Positions 11,461 through 17,838 of a DNA stretch of 17,838 bases are shown piece by piece. Origin of the DNA: Euperipatoides rowelli (taxonomy: Eukaryota; Onychophora; Udeonychophora; Euonychophora; Peripatopsidae); assembly GCA_003024985.2 (NCBI GenBank), contig PXIH01S0021731.1, one strand, 5' to 3'. A program made the position numbers and the translations under genes. The notes under the pieces are model-generated. The model saw only the letters and a program-made list of their open reading frames with translations, searched no databases and was not told where the DNA came from. Numbering within the stretch: the first letter of the stretch is position 1; each line of letters starts with the position of its first letter.

Positions 11461-11856
11461 GCCCTGTCATCTGGTTTGCTTTCATAAATTTACATGAATG
11501 TATTGAAGAGTGTGAATTTTTAGACTAATAAACTAAGTTTGAGGTGTACAACTTGAAAGTCCATTCTAAACTGAAAAACAAAGTTTTCTGTATAGTTCTT
11601 TGACATCTGTGTATATTTTTGCTTGGTTAACTTGTCAAAATGAGGAAGCTATCAATTGTATGTACCAGCATCAAACATTCTGATCAATTAAAGAATAGGA
11701 TTGTTTAACACCTAATTTATCTATTTATTAGAAATCTATTGTGCAATTTATAGGAGAAACAAATACAGCTACATGATGTTAATCCTTAACAAAAGCTATG
11801 TTATGAAGTATACCAGTCATTACCCCAAAATAAAAATGTGATAATTGTTTACCTTA

Positions 11857-12139
11857 ATCTAGACCAGTGTTGGGTAGACTTTTGTAGGTATTGAGCACAA
11901 GCTACTTTTAAGGATTAAAAAAATTATTGTCAGTATTTTTAGATACAAAAATTAAAGAAAATACACGCAAATTTAACTGACAGTTATGCTAATTAGTCAA
12001 TTTAAAATGTACCGTAATACTATTTAAAATCAAACAGAGAGAAAAAAATCATTACATAACAGGTGTCGAGAACTACCTAAAATAAGCTGGAGATCTACCA
12101 ATAGATGGTGATCCACTGTTTTCCCATCACTATCTAGGC
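11857..12139. mobile_element. hAT-like MITE, 267 bp
   Basis: The element 11865-12131 begins CAGTGTTGGGTAGAC, and its other end read inward is AGTGATGGGAAAAC. The flanks ATCTAGAC (11857-11864) and ATCTAGGC (12132-12139) match at 7 of 8 positions, consistent with an aged hAT target duplication at a TCTAG core. Subterminal regions share GTAGGTA/GGTAGTT-type words. It has no coding capacity. It is nested in the 5-kb element. Confidence 0.68.
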
Positions 12140-12403
12140 TATCTTTGAAGGCAGACAATATTAATTTAAGATTTACAGTAATTATGGGTCATTTTTGTCT
12201 GCTATTTGATAATTTATTGGTTGCTGGATATACTAACACATTTGTTGATAGGTAGGCCTATTTCTATTTGATCAACTTATTGAATCTCTTTTTAAAAATG
12301 GAATTTTTTAGTAAACTCATTGGAATAGTAGAAAAAATAGTGGCTAATTCAACAATGATAAGTGGTAATTTTGAATTACCTTTAGCTTCTAGCTACTTCT
12401 TAT

Positions 12404-12447
12404 TTCCAATACTGCTCTAGCTAGAAACCCTAGTGCAGTATTGGGAA
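12404..12447. repeat. inverted pair of CAGTATTGG hAT-like ends
   Basis: TTCCAATACTGC (12404-12415) and GCAGTATTGGGAA (12435-12447) are inverted copies separated by 19 bases containing two CTAG words. Each arm reads outward as a hAT-type start, CAGTATTGG(G)AA, so this looks like two elements back to back with a TCTAG-like target between, rather than one element. The right-hand one continues with ATTATTGTAAAAGTATTT, resembling the CAGTGTTGGGAA-type hAT ends known in many animals. The far ends were not identified. Confidence 0.5.
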
Positions 12448-12583
12448 TATTATTGTAAAAGTATTTATAGTATTTAATACAAGTGTAATTAAAAGTAGTG
12501 ATTTTATTTTTAATTTTTTTTTTTTTTTTTTTTATATTTTATAGCTAATTTTTCTCCTATTGATTTATTTTTTATTTTTTTAG

Positions 12584-12673
12584 TTGCACCTGATGCTATT
12601 CATCATCATGTGAAAACTTGTAGGGACAATGTCAGTATGAAAAATTTACATTTTGTTGCTCCAGAATATGGAG
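12584..12673 (+). CDS. exon-like segment, unknown protein
   Basis: A long pyrimidine tract ending TTTTTTTAG (12583) is followed by a 90-nt open segment and a strong donor, GAG|GTATGT. It is symmetric phase 1-1: two bases of a codon, 29 full codons, then one base. The peptide includes APDAIHHHVKTCRDN and SMKNLHFVAPEYG, with a varied composition unlike translated A/T-rich noise. I do not recognise the family, and no partner exons were found. It lies within the 5-kb hAT-like element, so it may be transposon cargo captured from a host gene, an exon of the element's own gene, or an exon of an antisense host gene. A cryptic exon by chance remains possible. Confidence 0.45.
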
Positions 12674-13473
12674 GTATGTATTGTTTGTTATTATTATTAT
12701 TAGTGTTAAACATATGGATACATTTTAAATGTAAGCATTTGTATGCAATTTTTATGTAAATTCATTATTAATCAATCGACAAAGAAAAATTAGGCATGTC
12801 ATACTCTCACAATATTTTTTTTTCATCAGCATCAGGGATATTTTACATCAGACCTTGGAGACTATTTATGAGTAAATTATGAATATATACTGTATAAACT
12901 ACTTTGTACCATAAAAAAAATCCTTATGTATGATGATAAAATATCCTGTAGAGCAAAGTATTCTCATATGGAAATGATTCTTTAGTGAGTCAGTGCAGTG
13001 TTATGGGGTGTTAAGCAGGGATTACTTTTATCTACAACTAAATTTATAGGTGTTTTTAAATTTCAAATATTGTTTTGAAGGAAAGAGTATCTTGTTTTAC
13101 TCTGAATAAAGCAAAAATAAAATAGTTGTAATAAATTAAATTTTGTATTCATCAAATTTTCTAATTTTATCATTAAAAAAAAAATGGACATACAATGGTT
13201 AGAAAAAATCGTTTCTCAAGGCAGTATTTTAACGTTTCAAGAAAAAAAATTTCCATTAAAATTAAATCTCTATCAAATTTATTAAATTTTTTTAAAAAAA
13301 TATCTCTTTCTCATCATTTTGCCTGACCAATAGGCTACTCAGGAGAATCAATATCAATCTTTCTTGGCATTTAATGGTTAACTCTATTGATAAAAAGATA
13401 GTCCCTCTTTGTTCTGCTAATAATGATTCCCTTCTAAATTTGATGAGAAATAAAAGTTATTGTAAATAATAAG

Positions 13474-13799
13474 TTAAAGGTCAAATGTAACAGATTTTTA
13501 AAAAAAAAAATTATTATTGATTTTCAAAGATGATAATTAAAAAAAAATTACTGGTAAAAAAAAATTAAAATGCATAAAAAAAAGGTTTTGGTTTGAGATA
13601 ATTTGATGATGAAATTGTCTCTACATCTGTTTTCTTTGTAATGATTTAACATGTAAATAGAGGTATGTTCAACTTGTAATAAAGGTCATTTTGTTTTTTT
13701 TTATAAAAAAAACGTATAATAGTACAAAGGATGAATTTGATTATGATTTTTTACAAGTATTTAAACATTTAGACCATATGATATCCAGCTTTAAGCTGA
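13474..13799. mobile_element. TTAA long-TIR element, copy 2, truncated
   Basis: After TTAA at 13474-13477 the sequence begins AGGTCAAATGTAACAG, like copy 1. It follows copy 1 through the block at 13629-13695 (matching 2041-2107) and on to ATATCCAGC(c/t)TTAAGCTGA, with high identity by eye. It lacks about 80 internal bases that copy 1 has near 1925-2000. It stops at the unresolved base 13800, without the copy 1 continuation or a right TIR. The break may be a real truncation or an assembly junction at that N. It lies inside the 5-kb hAT-like element, so it is either a later insertion or part of it. Confidence 0.8.
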
Positions 13800-13893
13800 N
13801 AGTTTGAAAAACCTTACTCCATAAAAAAACATGAATAGAGGTAGGGCGTGGGTGGGGATCGCCACCCAGCCACCCTAAGTAATCCGCCCCTGA

Positions 13894-14158
13894 ATCTACA
13901 CCAGTGTTCTTCAGCCTTTTTTCATTTACCGCTCACTTTGACATATTGAACACATATTTCAATATGCCACAACCCACCATGACTTCATGTTGGATTTGAT
14001 AAGCTTTTTTTTATGTTGTTGACTGGACGTTTTGTTGACTTCATGCCAGATTTAATAAGTTTTTTTTTTTTTTAAAAAAATTCAGTAATGCCCACCAAAA
14101 ATCGTAAAACGCCCACTGATGGGCGTTTTGGACCACGTTGAAGAACCATGATCTACAG
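13894..14158. mobile_element. hAT MITE, 249 bp, beside the 5-kb element
   Basis: The element 13902-14150 starts CAGTGTTCTTCAGCC, and its right end read inward is CATGGTTCTTCAACG. Both look like one-base deletions of a CAGTGGTTCTTCAACC-type hAT end. The flanks ATCTACAC (13894-13901) and ATCTACAG (14151-14158) match at 7 of 8. Inside are a direct repeat (GACTTCATG...GATTT(g/a)ATAAG at about 13980 and 14038) and a perfect 10-bp hairpin (14106-14115 with 14120-14129, CTGA loop). It has no coding capacity. Confidence 0.8.
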
Positions 14159-14290
14159 TATCCATCTATCTTTATCTATTTATATATCTATCTAATCTAT
14201 CTATATGTCCATCTATCTATCTATCTATTTATCCATCCATCTGTCTCTCTCTATTCTATATCTATCTATCCATCAATCCATTTGTCCATC
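14151..14290 (+). repeat. imperfect (TCTA)n / (TCCA)n tetranucleotide tract
   Basis: TCTATC and CCATC words repeat from about 14160 to 14290. Related sequence, ATCTACAGTATGTCTATCAATCTACA, lies on the far side of the 5-kb element (8816-8839), so both hAT insertions landed inside or at the edge of this older repeat. The open frame across it is an artefact of the repeat. Confidence 0.85.
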
Positions 14291-14999
14291 CACAACCCCA
14301 GCATATTAAGAATTAACAGTAATACGATATGGGTAATGATACAAAAATATAATAATAATGCTTTTGAATAATAAAATCAATGATAGTTTAAAGTTCTTGA
14401 ATTGTAAGCTGCTTTGATATAGTTGTTTCAATACAACAATTCATTCTATTCTTAACATTTATTTTACATTATTGAAATTGACTTTAATACAGTTGTTCTA
14501 CATTACTGCACAATTTGAAAGATGTCAACCACCAGGCTAAATCCACTTTACATCTATTTTCAATCTTCTCCTATTTGAATTTCTATAATAATAATAATGT
14601 GGATCTGATATAACCTATACATTTTTCCGTTAGGATATTTATAATATTATAATGGACTTTTGATCATGTTATTTTACCTATTTTTCGATTTCTTCATCTT
14701 TACCCAAACTTTATAAAGAAATTTAAAGCCTCAACTATTATTAACTTAGTGTCTTTATAAACCTCCAGCAAAATTCCCCCACAGTACTAATTATCTATTA
14801 CTAAATCCTAATATGGTCATGCATAACACCTTGATTCATATGGATATTTGAGATTATCATCTCCAAGATGGCTACTTTACTTTAAACAAATCTTACAATT
14901 GAAATGATTACGACTTTTTAGCCTTAATGATTACCTTAAAACCAAATCATTCGAAACACTACTGACCTAAATGAAACTCTTGAAAACTTCCCTCATAAG

Positions 15000-15177
15000 A
15001 TGAGCACACACCGGCGACAAAATCCCCGTGAATTAATTAATTTTGATCCCGGTGATAATTTCTGTCGTGTCACAAACTCTCTACAGAAAACTGGAGTGAA
15101 AGATATATCACCGATAAATCTCAGAAGTGGACTAGAGACCTACTTTTTGAGAATTTATCTCTCAATACTCAAATCGT
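15000..15177 (+). other. short ATG open frame upstream of the Myb/SANT remnant
   Basis: An ATG at 15000 opens a 59-codon frame (MSTHRRQNPRELINFDPGDN at its start) ending in TAG at 15177-15179. The region is less A+T-rich than its surroundings. A second frame over about 15080-15280 (motif NWSERYITDKSQKWTRDLLF) is also open, so the true frame is unclear. It could be the N-terminal part of the decayed gene at 15153-15470. Confidence 0.3.
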
Positions 15178-15470
15178 AGCCAATCACATGATGCTAAGGT
15201 CACGTGTTTCAACAAACACAGTGACACTAATGAACCAAACACCAAAAGAGCCAACAAAAGGTGGAGGGATGAAGCAACAGTGAAATTGATTGAAGCTATT
15301 GAAAAATATTTGCTTGTTTAACCACCATCTGAACGAATACGATGATAAACCTTTGAAAACAGCAGCTTTTCAAGCTATCGGCATTGTGTTAACACCAAAG
15401 AATACTGGCCTCGAAAATCTAAAATTTAAACTGAATCTTATGGGCCACCGCTTGAAAATTATATTTCTTA
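15153..15470 (+). pseudogene. Myb/SANT-like DNA-binding domain, frameshifted
   Basis: One frame (about 15153-15320) contains KRWRDEATVKLIEAIEKY and then stops at TAA. The next frame continues directly with LFNHHLNEYDDKPLKTAAFQ, AIGIVL and ENLKFKLNLMGHRL. Together they follow the Myb/SANT-like (MADF-type) trihelix pattern: a tryptophan-led W-x-D-E-A-T helix, a central K-x-A(A/W)-x-x-I segment, then an ENK(F)KNL-like recognition helix. Such domains occur in transposon accessory proteins (for example of PIF/Harbinger elements) and in host regulators. The frame changes near the AAAAATATTTG run at 15301-15311, so a one- or two-base indel, real or from sequencing, separates the halves. No transposase or element ends were found nearby. 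Confidence 0.5.
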
Positions 15471-16053
15471 AAAAATATTTATTATGCATTCAAATTTAAT
15501 CAATCAAGATGATTTCTCAATATATACAAATTAATTATCTCTTTCTCTCTCTATATGAGGCTATCAGCGCAAGAGTGGCCCAACTGTAAAATTTGCTATA
15601 TTGAGTTATGCTATGCAGNAAAAAAATTAAAAAAATCTTAATTTGACCTTTAAACTAAATAAAGAATGAATGAGCTGAGAAAGCATTTATAATCTCATAA
15701 CTTGGTTAAATCTTAGATCAGAAATAATAGTAGATATTGCGTGTTATTGTTCCACTATTGCTGAGTGAAGCAAACATTGGAAAGTAGGCTGTCACGTAAT
15801 TTAGGCAAAACCGATAACACTTTTTTGGCTGAATAAGGAGGTTTTATTTTGTGAACACATTCTTATTACTATATTTTCATTGATTCCTAACAACATATTT
15901 TAGTTCATTGCAATAAACTTTTTTTTTTTTGTGCTCAAAATAATTTAAGCAAATCTAATTGTAAAGCGCTTAATGAATTGGCAAGAGTGTGCTTTCTTAT
16001 TGGTTTTTAACATTACATTTAACAATTAAATAGTTTTGCCATTTAATCCTAAA

Positions 16054-16218
16054 GTGCAATTTGTGCACTATAAATATAGCTCCAGATTATCCTAATGAAC
16101 ACACAATTAAGTGATATTTTTATTTATAATTATGGAAGACAGGGGAACAGAAATTGATCAAGAAAATAATAGTAATTGTACATCACTAGCTTCCTTACTA
16201 AAATATATTCACCAATAA
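16054..16218 (+). promoter_or_regulatory. TATA-like element followed by a short ORF
   Basis: GTGCAATTTGTGCAC (16054-16068, 5-bp inverted arms) adjoins TATAAATATA (16069-16078). An ATG at 16132 opens a 28-codon frame (MEDRGTEIDQENNSNC at its start) ending at 16216-16218. An ATTGGT word (inverted CCAAT) lies upstream near 16001. The arrangement is promoter-like, but in A/T-rich DNA TATA words are common and no donor splice site follows the short ORF. Confidence 0.2.
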
Positions 16219-17838
16219 AAGAAAAATTAGTTACAGAAATTTTTATATAGAATTTATTTGTTTAATTCAAGTAATTATTTTTACTTGTAGTTATTAAAAA
16301 AAAAAAATCAAGTGTTGATCATTTTTCTATTCCACCAACTCTTGTTAAAGGTTATTGACATCTTATGTTTTAGAAGTTTCTGTTGTAGTTATTGAATTGT
16401 AACCAACTAGAAGTCTGCAATGCACAGAAAGTAAACAGACCTTTCCGTTTATAACTTAATTTTAATGATAATTTTGGCTAAACTTTAGAGTAAAACTGAA
16501 GTAGTGCAATTGTCTCTGAGTCTTCATATGTCAAGTCATACTTTAAATGTCCTAAGTATTTTTTAACTTTCATATGTACTTTATGCCTAATTCTAGATGT
16601 GCATTTTCATGAACTACAGTATCTATGGTGTTCATGTGATATTGTTATAATAGTACTAAACAATTGAACAACTTAAAAGTTACAGTATCTGCTTTTCATT
16701 AGCTTGTGTATATTAGACATTATATTAAGCTTAGGCTTAAATCATGTTTTGTTTTAAATAAATAAATAAAATCATTTAGATTGGTAAAGCCACTTTTGTG
16801 ATGGGCTACTTATATTTCACTAATGTGAAAGGAGACAGAACTTGAAAGTTTTCAGTGTACTGTATATTTAAATTTAAATAATTGAGGATTTTCAAAAAAG
16901 TTATAATGGTCTCCCTCATAGCATTCTAGTGTTAATATTTTTAACATTGGTCCTTGCATTTTTACTTCACACTTTTTTATACTGTATATGATATATATTA
17001 TTTTATTTAGTCCAGTTTAAATTTCCTATGTAACCAATTACATACCATAAAATTGATTAGAAGTTGTAAATAATAGAAAATTTATGATGAAACACCTAAA
17101 ATATAAACATATATTTTTTTGTTTGCTTTTGTTAAAATAAATATACCAAGACCTGAGATGGATTTAGGGGCACCCTTTCAATTCATAATCTAATAATGTA
17201 TGTTTCAAAATAAATTGTAAAATGAAATTATAAAATATTAATTTTTACACATTCATCATAATGTACTCCAGTATATTATATACAGTATAATAAACTGATA
17301 AAGAAAGACTAATTAAAATCAAATTATGCTTGTAAAAAAAAATTAGTCCTTTAAACTAATAGCTGTATTTCCATGATAAATAAAAACTGATAAATACTAA
17401 ATTTCTATTTACATTTCCCTTTTTAATAAAGTCGCTGAAAAAAAACTAAAATTCAACCAGAGAACAAAATTTCATTATATTTAAAATTACAATTGTGAAA
17501 GTTTAAAAATTTTTTGAACGATTTTAAAAATTGGAAATTTTGGCTGTTTGTCTATTTCTTCACTCAAATAAATTTGTAATTAGTTCTGTACCTTAGAACA
17601 AGAACAACCAATGTCAAAAAATTAAGTTTTAAGATATCAGCCTTTGAAAAATTGACAAAACTTCAAGGTGATTTCTTGAACTTGGCTATTTATTTACTTC
17701 TCAAACTTAATAGCTATCTTTTTCCAATTCATAAAACGACCAAAGTCGGTATAGGTTGTTATTGTGTTAGAAAAACATTCTTTTTATGACCAATGTCTAG
17801 GTTTTTCTTGCACTAAAACTGTTGCTTTATCCTGTTTA

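Larger units (their letters stand above)
8840..13892. mobile_element. 5.05-kb hAT-like transposon, no intact transposase
   Basis: The left end begins CAGGGGCGGACTGGGG and the right end, read inward, begins CAGGGGCGGATTACTT: an 11-12 bp terminal inverted repeat of a form common among hAT elements. Both ends are flanked by the identical octamer AATCTACA (8832-8839 and 13893-13900), the 8-bp duplication expected of hAT, and its core fits the nTCTAnnn preference. A subterminal GGGTGG/CCACCC hairpin lies at 13850-13867. No continuous transposase frame exists, so this copy cannot move itself. The interior contains other elements and an exon-like segment (12584-12673). Unresolved bases at 9048 and 13800 leave some doubt about the interior assembly. 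Confidence 0.8.

Noticed and set aside
14138-14371. 77-codon Tyr/Ile/Ser/Pro-rich frame
   Set aside because: It is the translated TCTA/TCCA repeat and begins inside a MITE end.

Overview
This is an A+T-rich stretch of animal nuclear DNA with long introns. By eye about two thirds or more of it is A+T, with many poly(A)/poly(T) runs. It also has single unresolved bases at 3811, 4665, 5714, 9048, 13800 and 15619. The only host gene I can name is the AAA+ ATPase gene RUVBL2 (reptin) on the minus strand. It is recognised from two adjacent exons with canonical splice sites, whose protein is nearly that of other metazoan reptins. The transposon types and simple repeats fit an invertebrate, perhaps a mollusc, but the window does not fix the species. 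No long intact ORF is present. The longer open frames are low-complexity or intronic noise.

Layout. 1-2800 is the start of the intron downstream of the second RUVBL2 exon; it holds a 618-bp long-TIR element with TTAA at both ends (1819-2436). 2801-2924 is a RUVBL2 exon. 2925-7005 is a complete 4.08-kb intron with an AAT/GAT microsatellite beside the 3' splice site and a diverged tandem duplication of about 270 bp. 7006-7099 is the preceding RUVBL2 exon. From 7100 to 17838 no further RUVBL2 exon was recognised, so this is probably one very large upstream intron, or 5' flank if the gene is rearranged. It is packed with mobile elements: a tRNA-type SINE head (7181-7255), a foldback element with a near-perfect 24-bp hairpin (7408-7678), a 5,053-bp hAT-like element with an exact 8-bp target duplication (8840-13892), a 249-bp hAT MITE directly next to it (13902-14150), and a (TCTA)n tract.

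Inside the 5-kb element lie a second hAT MITE (11865-12131), a back-to-back pair of hAT-like ends (12404-12447), a second copy of the TTAA element (13478-13799), and an isolated 90-nt exon-like segment with excellent splice signals (12584-12673). Beyond it, 15000-15470 holds a frame-broken Myb/SANT-like DNA-binding domain.

The most interesting structure is the nested transposon cluster at 8832-14158. The two hAT insertions abut at one AATCTACA octamer within an old TCTA repeat, the empty site can be inferred from the flanks, and the larger insertion carries what looks like a captured or resident spliced exon. I did not find a complete new system.
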